A stretch of 14,454 nucleotides of DNA from Pseudomonadota bacterium (GTDB lineage Bacteria; Pseudomonadota; Alphaproteobacteria; JAAXGF01), in assembly GCA_022563655.1 (NCBI GenBank), contig JADFMW010000043.1, positions 1-14,454 on the forward strand, written 5' to 3'. Made by a program: the position numbers and the translations under genes. The notes under the pieces were generated by a model, which saw nothing but the letters and a program-made list of their open reading frames with translations, made no database searches and was not told the origin of the DNA. How positions within the stretch are numbered: position 1 is the first letter of the stretch; the number at the start of each line of letters is the position of its first letter. Shown here piece by piece: positions 1 to 7,423 of the stretch.

Positions 1-232
1 CTTGCACCCTTACACTCAGTTGCTGCTCTCGGCGGTCCCCGTTCCGGACCCCGAGGTGGAGGCGAAGCGCGAGCACAGGATCGTCAAGGGGGAGGTTCCG
101 AGCCCCATAAATCCTCCGAGCGGGTGCGTGTTCCATCCCAGGTGCCCACGGGCGGTGGAGAACTGCCGCGGCGAGGTTCCCGAGCTACGCGAAATAAGGC
201 CGGGCCACTGGGTGGCCTGCACGGAAGTTTGA
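1..232 (+). CDS. Peptide ABC transporter ATP-binding protein, C-terminal end (partial)
   Basis: This is the last ~76 codons of an Opp/Dpp-type ABC transporter ATPase; the gene begins before the window and stops with TGA at 230-232. What is visible is the C-terminal oligopeptide-transporter extension. It starts with HPYTQLLLSAVP and continues with a Cys-containing segment (CVFHPRCP, then a Cys in VENCRGE and another in the final WVACTEV). In this family that extension follows the nucleotide-binding domain and carries conserved cysteines. The Walker and signature motifs lie outside the window, so ATPase activity cannot be checked. The protein would sit on the cytoplasmic face and energise uptake through the two permeases downstream. 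It lies 103 bp before the binding-protein start and is probably in the same operon. Whether it is the OppD/DppD or OppF/DppF paralogue cannot be decided; as the last ATPase before the binding protein, the F type is a guess. Confidence 0.88.
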   Translation, partial: LHPYTQLLLSAVPVPDPEVEAKREHRIVKGEVPSPINPPSGCVFHPRCPRAVENCRGEVPELREIRPGHWVACTEV

Positions 233-335
233 CTGTCCCCGCCGCAGGGGGCAATATCGGTGTCGGCGCCGCGAAGCGCCGGCGCATTTGGAGGAACAGG
301 ATAAGTTCCCCGGACTCAGGGAAGGAGATTTCATT

Positions 336-2030
336 ATGAGAAGCGTTATTTCGAAATCCGCGATCGCGCTCGCGCTCGGGGTCACGACGGCCCTCTGGGT
401 GGGCGGGGCCGCAGCGGCCGAAACGCCGAAGCGAGGGGGAACCCTACTTTACGTGATACCCAGCAATCCCCCCAGTGCCGACGCCCACCGCGAGACCACG
501 TTCGGGACCATCCATCCGTTCGCCCAGTTCTATAGCGTGCTGATCCGGGTGAACCCGGACAACCCGGCTTCGCCCACCGACATCGTGTGCGACCTGTGCA
601 CCGAAATGCCGAAGCCGACAAACGGCGGCAAGAAGTACACGTTCAAGATCCGCAAGGGTGTCACGTGGCACAAGACGGCCGCCGGAGCAAAAGTGTCCGA
701 GGACGTCAAGAAGGTTTACGACCAAGTCGGCGGGACACCGCTCACGGCGCAGGACGTCAAGGCGACGTTCGACCGCATCATCTTCCCGCCGGAGGGCGTC
801 AAGAGCGCCCGCAAGGGGTTCTACACGATGGTGGAGAAGATATCCGCCCCCGATGACGAAACCCTGGTCTTTGACTTGAAGTATCCCTCGGGCGCCTTCA
901 TACCGGCCCTGGCCGCGCCGTACAACTTCGTCTATTCGAAGAAAGTCCTCGACATGGACCAGCGCTGGGTCGAGAAGAACGTGCTGGGCTCAGGCCCCTT
1001 CCGGTTCGTCGAGTGGCAACCGGGCGCCTTCATCAGCGCAGAGCGTAACCCCGACTACTACCACGAAGGCAAGCCGTATCTCGACGGCACGGAGGCCATC
1101 TTTGCCAAGAAGTATTCGATCAACCTTCAGGCGCTCCGGGGCGGCCGCGCCTACATCCAGTTCCGCGGCTTCCCGCCCAAGATGCGCGACGACCTGAAGA
1201 AGGCGCTTGGCGACAAGCTAACCGTCCAGGAAAGCGCCTGGAACTGCGCCCTGTTCATGACCCCCAACAACAAGAAGCCGCCCTTCGACGACGTGCGCGT
1301 GCGCCGGGCCCTGACCTTGGCCATCGACCGCTGGGGCGGCTCGAAGTACCTTTCGAAAATCGCCATCGTCAAGCCGGTCGGCGGCATCGTCTTCCCGGAC
1401 CATCCTCTGGCAGCCACCAAGGAGGAACTCGAGCAGATCGCCGGCTACTGGCCTGACATCGAGAAGTCGCGCGCCGAGGCGAGAAGGCTTTTGAAGGAAG
1501 CGGGCCAGGAAGACCTCGAGTTCGTGTTCCATAACCGCGCCGTGGACATGCCTTACAAGATCGTCGGCACCTGGATGATCGACCAGTGGGCCAAGATCGG
1601 TGTCAAGGTGACCCAGCGGGTCCAGCCGACGGCGCCCTTCTACGCGACCTTGCGCCAGAAGAAGGACTTCGACGTGTCGATGGACTTCAACTGCCAGTCG
1701 ATCGTCAATCCGCTGATCGACGTCTCGAAGTTCAACTCCGACGATATCTCGGGCAACCAGTACGCCGGTTACCAGGACCGCGTGCTCGACGATATGTGGG
1801 AGAAGATGAACCGCACCGGCGATGTCGCCGAGCAACGCCGGATCATGAGGGCCTTCGAGAAGAGGGCGCTCGACGAGAAGGCGTACCAGTTCGTTACGCT
1901 CTGGTGGTATCGGATCATTTTGCACCGCTCGGATGTGAAGGGGTGGAAAATAAGCCCGAGTCACTATCTGAACGTCGACCTGTCGAACATTTGGCTCGAG
2001 GAGCCTCTTCGCTCCGAATCGCTCAAGTGA
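336..2030 (+). CDS. Periplasmic peptide-type ABC transporter substrate-binding protein (SBP family 5)
   Basis: The 564-residue product is a family-5 (DppA/OppA-like) solute-binding protein. The frame is open from a TTG at 288, but ATG 336 is preferred: it follows AAGGAG at 322-327 with eight bases of spacing, and it gives a proper signal peptide. Residues 1-28 hold basic N-terminal residues, a hydrophobic core and an AAAA stretch before Glu29, so cleavage is expected there. The mature protein opens with the typical KRGGTLLY, and family-like blocks follow (FKIRKGVTWH, VLGSGPFRFVEW, VRRALTLAIDR). The protein would capture di- or oligopeptides, or another family-5 ligand such as an opine or nickel chelate, and deliver them to the permeases at 2108-3991. 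The ligand cannot be read from sequence. The 103-bp leader contains a 6-bp GC stem (264-269 with 276-281). A strong stem-loop follows the gene. Confidence 0.9.
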   Translation: MRSVISKSAIALALGVTTALWVGGAAAAETPKRGGTLLYVIPSNPPSADAHRETTFGTIHPFAQFYSVLIRVNPDNPASPTDIVCDLCTEMPKPTNGGKKYTFKIRKGVTWHKTAAGAKVSEDVKKVYDQVGGTPLTAQDVKATFDRIIFPPEGVKSARKGFYTMVEKISAPDDETLVFDLKYPSGAFIPALAAPYNFVYSKKVLDMDQRWVEKNVLGSGPFRFVEWQPGAFISAERNPDYYHEGKPYLDGTEAIFAKKYSINLQALRGGRAYIQFRGFPPKMRDDLKKALGDKLTVQESAWNCALFMTPNNKKPPFDDVRVRRALTLAIDRWGGSKYLSKIAIVKPVGGIVFPDHPLAATKEELEQIAGYWPDIEKSRAEARRLLKEAGQEDLEFVFHNRAVDMPYKIVGTWMIDQWAKIGVKVTQRVQPTAPFYATLRQKKDFDVSMDFNCQSIVNPLIDVSKFNSDDISGNQYAGYQDRVLDDMWEKMNRTGDVAEQRRIMRAFEKRALDEKAYQFVTLWWYRIILHRSDVKGWKISPSHYLNVDLSNIWLEEPLRSESLK

Positions 2031-2054
2031 TCGATCGGCAATAGCCTGATCGGC

Positions 2055-2088
2055 CCCCACCCGCCGCGCCATCGCGCGGCGGGTGGGG
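2055..2088 (+). promoter_or_regulatory. Perfect 15-bp intercistronic stem-loop after the binding-protein gene
   Basis: Bases 2055-2069 are exactly complementary to 2074-2088, with a four-base CATC loop. The stem is almost all G:C and begins 25 bases after the binding-protein stop. It ends 20 bases before the permease start. There is no T-tract, so it is not a classical intrinsic terminator. By analogy with binding-protein transport operons, it probably stabilises the upstream message and thins transcription into the permeases, giving excess binding protein. The structure is seen directly; the role is inferred. Confidence 0.75.
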
Positions 2089-2107
2089 TGCCCGGGTGCA
2101 TGGCGCC

Positions 2108-3079
2108 ATGTACCAATACATCATCAAACGCCTTTTGCTGATGGTCCCGGCCCTGTTCGGGGCGGCTGTGCTCGTCTTCTTCCTGATGCGCCTCATCCCG
2201 GGCGACATCTGCGATCTGCGGATCGGAGGGGAGGGCGGGTATCGCGACCTGGAAATGGTCGCGGCCTGCCGCACCGAGTTTGGCATCGACGACCCGATGT
2301 ATGTCCAGTTCTTAGAATTTGTCTGGGGCTTTATCCGGTTCGATTTGGGCACGTCGATGTGGACCGGGCAACCCATACTCTACGAGCTGGGCCTGCGCTT
2401 CGAGCTGTCGCTCCAGCTTGCGATCATGACCACGGTCATTTCCATTCTCATCGCCATTCCTTTGGGAACGATCTCGGCGATCAAGCAGGATACGTGGATC
2501 GACTACGTGGTGCGCAGCTTTTCGATCGCCGGCATCGCCGTCCCCTCGTTCTGGCTCGGCATCATGATCATCCTGGGGTTGCTCATATACACCCAGGCCT
2601 GGTTTGGCACTCCCTGGATGCCGCCCATCAAGTACGTCCCGCTCTGGGAGGATCCCGGATACAACCTCAGCATGCTGATTTGGCCCGCCATGGCGACGGG
2701 CTACCGCTACTCGGCCGTGGCCACCCGGATGACCCGCTCGGCGCTCCTCGAAGTGCTGCGCGAGGACTACGTGCGCACGGCGCGGGCGAAGGGGCTTTTG
2801 GAAAAGGTCATCATCAATCGCCATGCGCTCAAGAACGCGCTGCTTCCGGTCGTCACGGTGATCGGCATCGAGTTCGCCTTCCTCATGGGCGGGCTCGTCG
2901 TCACCGAGCAGGTCTTCAACCTCAACGGTCTCGGCAAGCTGTTCGTCGAATCGGTGATCAACAAGGATTACACGTTGACCCAGGCGCTGGTCATGCTGGT
3001 GGTGACCATCTTCATTTTCGTGAACTTCGCGGTAGACCTCTTGTATGGCTGGTTGGACCCGCGGATTCGGTATGCCTAG
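2108..3079 (+). CDS. Peptide-type ABC transporter permease, DppB/OppB-like
   Basis: The 323-residue inner-membrane permease belongs to the DppB/OppB group. ATG 2108 was chosen because it gives the family's usual opening, MYQYIIKRLLLMVPALFG. A GTG at 2096 in the same frame would add only four residues. Visible features are a first membrane segment at about residues 9-30, the LIPGD motif at 29-33, a poorly hydrophobic periplasmic stretch (about 34-95), then further membrane helices. The cytoplasmic EAA coupling loop is around residues 219-243 (REDYVRTARAKG then LEKVIINRHALKNAL), where the ATPase docks. The C-terminal signature GWLDPRIRYA is typical. No clear Shine-Dalgarno sequence is seen, because the start lies just after the 2055-2088 hairpin. 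It pairs with the permease 12 bp downstream to form the channel. Confidence 0.92.
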   Translation: MYQYIIKRLLLMVPALFGAAVLVFFLMRLIPGDICDLRIGGEGGYRDLEMVAACRTEFGIDDPMYVQFLEFVWGFIRFDLGTSMWTGQPILYELGLRFELSLQLAIMTTVISILIAIPLGTISAIKQDTWIDYVVRSFSIAGIAVPSFWLGIMIILGLLIYTQAWFGTPWMPPIKYVPLWEDPGYNLSMLIWPAMATGYRYSAVATRMTRSALLEVLREDYVRTARAKGLLEKVIINRHALKNALLPVVTVIGIEFAFLMGGLVVTEQVFNLNGLGKLFVESVINKDYTLTQALVMLVVTIFIFVNFAVDLLYGWLDPRIRYA

Positions 3080-3091
3080 GAGGGTGTTCTG

Positions 3092-3991
3092 ATGGCCGTG
3101 TCGGAAGTGCAAGTCGAAGCCGCCGTCGAGGGATTCGCCGAGCGCGCGCCCTTGGCGACCGTGGTGCTCGGCTTGATCCGCCGTCAGCCCCTCGGCGCGG
3201 CCGGCGCCTTGATCGTCATTATCATGATCCTGATGGCCGCTTTTGCCGAGTTCGTCGCCCCTTACGACCCAATAGCGAATAACTTCGAGGACATGCTCCT
3301 GGCGCCCGGCGCAAAGTATTGGCTGGGCACCGACGAATTTGGCCGCGACATACTTTCGCGTCTCATCTACGGCGCCCGGACCGCCCTTTTCGTTGGCTTC
3401 GTCGCGGCCTTCGTCGGTGCCACCTCGGGCTTGGTTCTGGGCGTGGCGAGCGCTTACTTCGGCGGCCGTTTCGACCTCCTCTTCCAGCGCGTGATGGATG
3501 TCTTCATGGCGTTTCCCTTGATCATCCTAGCCCTCGCCGTGGTCTCGATCCTCGGCACAGGCATCCAGAACGTGATCATCGCCATCACCATCCCGTTCAT
3601 TCCCAACTGCGCCCGCGTCGTGCGCTCGAACGCGTTAGCGATTCGCGAGATTCCTTATATCGACGCGGCCCGGGCCTGCGGTTTCAGCCACGCCCGCATC
3701 ATCCTGCGCCACATGGTGCCCAACGTCATGGCCCCTTATCTCATTATGATTACCGCCTTCGTCGGCCAGGCGATCCTACTCGAGGCCTCGCTCTCGTATC
3801 TCGGCCTCGGCGTTCAGGAACCGACGCCGGCGTGGGGCCTCATGCTCTCGGGCGGGGCCGAGGAATATGCCGAAAGCGCGCCCTGGATCGCCGTCTTCCC
3901 GGGCATCGGGATCAGCCTCGCGGTGTTCGGCTTCAATCTCTTCGGCGACGCGCTGCGCGATGTGCTCGACCCGAAGCTGCGTTCGCGATAG
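3092..3991 (+). CDS. Peptide-type ABC transporter permease, DppC/OppC-like
   Basis: The 299-residue partner permease belongs to the DppC/OppC group. The start is well supported by AGGAGG at 3078-3083, eight bases before ATG 3092; the site overlaps the stop codon of the preceding gene, so the two are translationally close. The N-terminal cytoplasmic tail (about 1-25) is followed by a first membrane segment at about 37-55. Next comes the family motif LGTDEFGRDILSR at 78-90. The EAA loop is at about 189-211 (YIDAARACGFSHARIILRH). The end is typical: GFNLFGDALRDVLDPKLR. It forms the heterodimeric channel with the upstream permease. It is the last gene of the transporter operon on this side; no convincing intrinsic terminator follows. 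Confidence 0.92.
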   Translation: MAVSEVQVEAAVEGFAERAPLATVVLGLIRRQPLGAAGALIVIIMILMAAFAEFVAPYDPIANNFEDMLLAPGAKYWLGTDEFGRDILSRLIYGARTALFVGFVAAFVGATSGLVLGVASAYFGGRFDLLFQRVMDVFMAFPLIILALAVVSILGTGIQNVIIAITIPFIPNCARVVRSNALAIREIPYIDAARACGFSHARIILRHMVPNVMAPYLIMITAFVGQAILLEASLSYLGLGVQEPTPAWGLMLSGGAEEYAESAPWIAVFPGIGISLAVFGFNLFGDALRDVLDPKLRSR

Positions 3992-4000
3992 AGGCCCGCG

Positions 4001-4084
4001 TCAGCTTCCCACCTTGGCCTTCCAGTAGTCGACGTTCGACTCCCGCATCAGCCGGTCGTGCCGCGTCTCCAGGCAGCTTCGCAT
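4001..4084 (-). other. Possible C-terminal remnant of an opposite-strand gene
   Basis: On the - strand, 27 codons ending in TGA at 4001-4003 read like protein (RHDRLMRESNVDYW, then KAKVGS), with a coding-like mix of charged and aromatic residues. The fragment converges on the permease stop with nine bases between. Upstream of about 4084 the same frame turns into antisense of the next gene and looks random, and no ribosome binding site precedes the Met codon at 4084. I do not recognise the family. It may be the tail of a gene lost by deletion, a very small protein, or chance. Confidence 0.2.
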
Positions 4085-4187
4085 GCCGATGTGTCGACGG
4101 CTCCCCGAAGACCATGGCAAACGCCTCCCCGGTGGCGCTACTCTTGGCGCGACCGGATACAACGCGGAACAGACGGGAGAGAGGCAC

Positions 4188-5117
4188 ATGGCGTGGCTGA
4201 CAGACCAGCCCAGCGCATCCCCGCCACCGGGCGAGCGCTTGGCGGAATTGTGGAAACGGCCGGGGCTGCTGCGCATTCCGGGCACGCACAACGCGCTCGC
4301 CGCGCTGCTCGCCAAGAAGGCCGGGTTCGAAGCCCTGTATCTCTCGGGCGCGGGCATCTCGGCCAGCCTGGGCTTGCCCGACCTCGGCGTCATGACCCTC
4401 CATGAGCTGTGTTTCGTCACGCGCGCCGTCTACCGCGCCGTCGGCCTGCCCCTGGTGGTCGACGGCGACACCGGCTACGGCGAGATCCTCAACGCGATGC
4501 GCGTCGTGCGCGAGCTGGAAGAGGCCGGAGCGGCCGCGGTCCACATCGAGGACCAGGTGATGCCCAAGAAATGCGGCCATCTCGACGACAAGCGGCTCGT
4601 CGAACCCGAGGAGATGGCGGCCAAGATCGAGGCCGCGGCGCGCGCGCGCACGCATTTGCGCATCATCGCGCGCACCGACGCGGTGGCGTCGGAGGGACTG
4701 GAGGCGGCGATCCGGCGCGCCCGGCTCTACCTCGAGGCGGGGGCCGACGCGATCTTTCCCGAGGCGCTGGAGAGCGAGGAGATGTTCCGCGACTTCGCCC
4801 GGGCGATCGATGCGCCGTTGCTCGCCAACATGACCGAGTTCGGTCGCACGCCCTATCTCAGCGCCGAGCAGTTCGAGGCGTTCGGCTTCAAGATGGTGAT
4901 CTGGCCGGTCTCGGCGCTGCGCGTCGCGGCCAAGGCCATGGAAGAGCTCTACACCGGGCTGATGGCCGACGGCGCCGCCACCGGCTTCCTCGACCGCATG
5001 CAAACGCGGCAGGAATTCCACGAGCTCGTCGGCTACCACCGCTACGAGGCGCTCGATAGCAGCATCGCGCGCAGCGCCGTCGCGGGCGCGCCCAAACGCG
5101 ACGGTACGCAAGGCTGA
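4188..5117 (+). CDS. prpB: Methylisocitrate lyase-like enzyme (isocitrate lyase/PEP mutase superfamily)
   Basis: The 309-residue product closely resembles PrpB, which cleaves 2-methylisocitrate to pyruvate and succinate in the cytoplasm. The frame is open from 4083, but ATG 4188 follows a purine-rich GGGAGAGAGG at 4175-4184 and gives a normal family N-terminus. Landmarks: YLSGAGISASLGLPDLG at 51-67, the metal-binding DGDTGYG at 92-98, EDQV at 121-124, and KKCGH at 127-131 with the catalytic Cys129. The C-terminal half (IARTDAVASEGLEAAI, LLANMTEFGRTPYLS, MQTRQEFHELVGYHRYE) matches PrpB block by block. The catalytic Cys excludes PEP mutase and points to a C-C lyase. prpC and prpD are not adjacent, so the substrate could also be a relative such as 2,3-dimethylmalate. 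It lies upstream of leuCD and shares the family of the gene at 10795. Confidence 0.8.
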   Translation: MAWLTDQPSASPPPGERLAELWKRPGLLRIPGTHNALAALLAKKAGFEALYLSGAGISASLGLPDLGVMTLHELCFVTRAVYRAVGLPLVVDGDTGYGEILNAMRVVRELEEAGAAAVHIEDQVMPKKCGHLDDKRLVEPEEMAAKIEAAARARTHLRIIARTDAVASEGLEAAIRRARLYLEAGADAIFPEALESEEMFRDFARAIDAPLLANMTEFGRTPYLSAEQFEAFGFKMVIWPVSALRVAAKAMEELYTGLMADGAATGFLDRMQTRQEFHELVGYHRYEALDSSIARSAVAGAPKRDGTQG

Positions 5118-5203
5118 GGCCGTGCGGGCGGCCGGGTTCGCAGGCTCGGCCGTCGCGATGCGCCGTAGAGGCGCCGGATGGTGCGTATGACGGTCGCGTC
5201 TGC

Positions 5204-5277
5204 TATTCTTTCGCTCGCCGGTCAGGGACGCGCCCGGGGCGAGACCGCGCCGGCAACCGGCGGCAAGGTCGCGCGGT
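5204..5277 (+). promoter_or_regulatory. Candidate leuC promoter element and alternative stem-loops in the leader
   Basis: The 222-bp gap before leuC contains TATTCT at 5204-5209, preceded by TG at 5201-5202, an extended -10 pattern. No good -35 box is seen. Downstream, a 6-bp perfect stem (5248-5253 with 5257-5262, three-base loop) shares bases with a 7-bp stem (5244-5250 with 5271-5277), so the two cannot fully form together. This resembles an attenuator layout, but no leader peptide rich in Leu codons was found. In GC-rich DNA such stems are common, so the call is tentative. Confidence 0.25.
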
Positions 5278-5284
5278 AGACGGC

Positions 5285-5310
5285 GATCGACCTGTGATCG
5301 ACCGGTGATC
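5285..5310 (+). repeat. 11-bp tandem direct repeat upstream of leuC
   Basis: GATCGACCTGT (5285-5295) is followed immediately by GATCGACCGGT (5296-5306) and then a third partial GATC (5307-5310). The two full copies differ at one base. The period is close to one helical turn, as expected for side-by-side binding of a regulator. The array ends 29 bases before the leuC start. Seen directly; any regulatory role is inferred. Confidence 0.5.
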
Positions 5311-5339
5311 CGGCGCGCCGCCGTTGTGAAGAGCAGCCG

Positions 5340-6749
5340 ATGGCACAGCCGCGAACGATGTTCGAGAAGATCTGGAGCCGGCATGCCGTGGTCGCGCGCG
5401 ACGACGGTCAGACTCTCCTCTACATCGACAGACACCTGCTGCACGAGGGCTCGCACCATGCCTTCGACATGCTGCGCAAGCGGGGCCTCGAGGTGCGCCG
5501 CCCCGACCGTACCTTCGCGACGCCCGATCACTACGTCGCGACGACCGGGCGCGAGCTGTCGGCGAACCAAGACCCCGAGCGGCGCAGGATGGTCGAGGCC
5601 CTGGAGCACAACGCGGCGGCGGCGCGGATCACGCTGTTCGGCATCGCGGACGCGCGCCAGGGCATCGTCCACGTGATCGGCCCGGAACAGGGCCTCAGCC
5701 AGCCGGGGCTGACCATCGTCTGCGGCGATTCGCACACCTCGACCCACGGCGCCCTCGGCGCGCTCGCGTTCGGCATCGGCGCGTCGGACGCCAGCCATGT
5801 GCTGGCCACCCAGACGCTGTGGCAGCCCAAGCCCAAGACCATGCGCGCCACGCTCTCGGGCAGGCTCGGTTTCGGCGTCGTGGCGAAGGACCTGATCCTC
5901 GCGATCATCGCCGAGATCGGCGCCGGCGGCGCTTCGGGCCACGTCGTCGAGTACGCCGGATCGGCGATCGAAGGTTTGTCGATGGAAGGCCGCATGACGG
6001 TGTGCAACATGTCGATCGAGGCCGGCGCCAAGGCCGGCATGATCGCCCCCGACGACGCCACCTTGAGCTACCTGGAAGGCCGCCCGTACGCGCCCGAGGG
6101 CGAGCAATGGCGCCAGGCCGAAACATACTGGCGCTCGCTGCCGTCCGACGCGCAAGCCGAATTCGACCGCGAGGTCGGACTCGACGCGGGCGACGTCGCG
6201 CCGATGGTGACCTGGGGCACCAGCCCCGAGGACGCCGCGCCGATCACCGGCCGCGTCCCGGAGCCCGCGGAGGAGCCCGACGGCGAGCGCCGCGCCGCCG
6301 TCGAGCGGGCGCTCGACTACATGGGCTTACGGCCGGGAACGCCGCTCGCCGAGATCGCCATCGACCGCGTCTTCATCGGCTCGTGCACCAACGGCCGGAT
6401 CGAGGATCTGCGCGCCGCCGCGGCGGTCGTGAAGGATCGCCGCGCGGCGGTGCCGGCCATGGTCGTGCCGGGCTCAGGCCTGGTCAAGCGGCAGGCCGAG
6501 GCCGAGGGGCTCGACCGGGTGTTCACCGGCGCCGGCTTCGAATGGCGCCAGCCCGGGTGCTCGATGTGCGTCGCCGTGAACGGCGATCTGGTGATGCCCG
6601 GCGAGCGCTGCGCCTCGACCTCCAACCGCAATTTTCAGGGCCGTCAGGGCCCGCGTGCGCGCACCCACCTGATGAGCCCGCCGATGGCCGCCGCCGCGGC
6701 GCTCACCGGCAAGCTCACCGACGTGCGGCGTCTGGCGCCGGGAGGCTGA
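5340..6749 (+). CDS. leuC: 3-isopropylmalate dehydratase large subunit LeuC
   Basis: The 469-residue product is the large, [4Fe-4S]-carrying subunit of isopropylmalate isomerase, which interconverts 2- and 3-isopropylmalate in leucine biosynthesis. It matches the bacterial LeuC type along its whole length: LLYIDRHLLHE near the N-terminus, VCGDSHTSTHGALGALAFGI, HVLATQTLWQ, and SMEGRMTVCNMSIEAGAKAG. Cluster ligands are present at Cys349 (in GSCTNGRIEDLR), Cys407 and Cys410 (in PGCSMC). The C-terminal GERCASTSNRNFQGRQG block is conserved. Length is that of the E. coli protein within a few residues. A weak GAAGAG at 5328-5333 precedes ATG 5340. One base separates its stop from leuD. leuB and leuA are not in the window. 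Confidence 0.96.
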   Translation: MAQPRTMFEKIWSRHAVVARDDGQTLLYIDRHLLHEGSHHAFDMLRKRGLEVRRPDRTFATPDHYVATTGRELSANQDPERRRMVEALEHNAAAARITLFGIADARQGIVHVIGPEQGLSQPGLTIVCGDSHTSTHGALGALAFGIGASDASHVLATQTLWQPKPKTMRATLSGRLGFGVVAKDLILAIIAEIGAGGASGHVVEYAGSAIEGLSMEGRMTVCNMSIEAGAKAGMIAPDDATLSYLEGRPYAPEGEQWRQAETYWRSLPSDAQAEFDREVGLDAGDVAPMVTWGTSPEDAAPITGRVPEPAEEPDGERRAAVERALDYMGLRPGTPLAEIAIDRVFIGSCTNGRIEDLRAAAAVVKDRRAAVPAMVVPGSGLVKRQAEAEGLDRVFTGAGFEWRQPGCSMCVAVNGDLVMPGERCASTSNRNFQGRQGPRARTHLMSPPMAAAAALTGKLTDVRRLAPGG

Positions 6750-6750
6750 G

Positions 6751-7356
6751 GTGGAACCGTTCACCGTGTTGACCGCCGCCGCAGTTCCCATCGACAGCCC
6801 CAACGTCGACACCGACCAGATCATTCCGGCGCGCTTCCTCAAGCAGCCGCGCGGCGACGGCTACGGGCGGTTCTTGTTCCACGATCTTCGCCGCAACGAG
6901 GACGGATCGCTCAAGCGCGACTACATCCTCAACCGGAAACCCTTCGCGCAGGCGCGCATCATGGTCGGCGAGCGCAACTTCGGCTGCGGTTCGTCGCGCG
7001 AGGGCGCCGTCTACGCCATCGTCGACCACGGGTTCCGCGCGGTGATCGCGCCCAGTTTCGGCGACATCTTCCACAATAACTGCTGCAAGAACGGCGTGCT
7101 GCCGATCGTCGTCTCCGCGGGCCTCGCGGCGGCTCTGCGCGGCCAGTTGCACGCGGCCCCCGGCGCGACCATGACCATCGACCTCGAGGCGCAGACGTTG
7201 GCGGCGCCCGACGGCGCGGCGCATGACTTCGCCGTCGACCCGTTCCATAAACATTGCCTGCTCGAGGGTCTCGACGACATCCGGTTGACCCTGGAATACG
7301 AAACCGACATCGCCGCCTTCGAGGCGAGCGCGAGCGCGGAGGCCCCTTGGCTGTAG
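6751..7356 (+). CDS. leuD: 3-isopropylmalate dehydratase small subunit LeuD
   Basis: The 201-residue small (swivel-domain) subunit completes the isopropylmalate isomerase with LeuC. It starts with GTG at 6751, one base after the leuC stop, and GGAGG at 6741-6745 inside the end of leuC serves as its ribosome binding site. Family motifs are NVDTDQIIPARFL (18-30), the NFGCGSSRE loop at 76-84 that contacts substrate, and VIAPSFGDIFHNN. Also present is a C-terminal block around HCLLEGLDDIRLTLEYE. Length equals that of typical bacterial LeuD. The two genes are almost certainly co-transcribed and translationally coupled. A 67-bp gap follows. Confidence 0.96.
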   Translation: MEPFTVLTAAAVPIDSPNVDTDQIIPARFLKQPRGDGYGRFLFHDLRRNEDGSLKRDYILNRKPFAQARIMVGERNFGCGSSREGAVYAIVDHGFRAVIAPSFGDIFHNNCCKNGVLPIVVSAGLAAALRGQLHAAPGATMTIDLEAQTLAAPDGAAHDFAVDPFHKHCLLEGLDDIRLTLEYETDIAAFEASASAEAPWL

Positions 7357-7423
7357 GCGCCGCCCGCGTCCGCGTCCGCGCCGTGTTTTTCGTGCCGCGC
7401 TCGCAATCGAGGCTCGCCGGGGC

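Noticed and set aside
288..335. Upstream TTG start for the binding protein
   Set aside because: It would add 16 polar residues before the signal peptide; ATG 336 has a well-spaced AAGGAG and a proper export signal.
2083..3282. Open + strand frame of 399 codons overlapping the first permease
   Set aside because: It is out of frame with the clear DppB-type protein and is His/Arg/Gly-rich without membrane segments.
3933..6155. Open - strand frame of 740 codons across the prpB-like gene and leuC
   Set aside because: It runs antisense through two well-recognised genes and their gap, is Arg/Ala-rich and has no recognisable domain.
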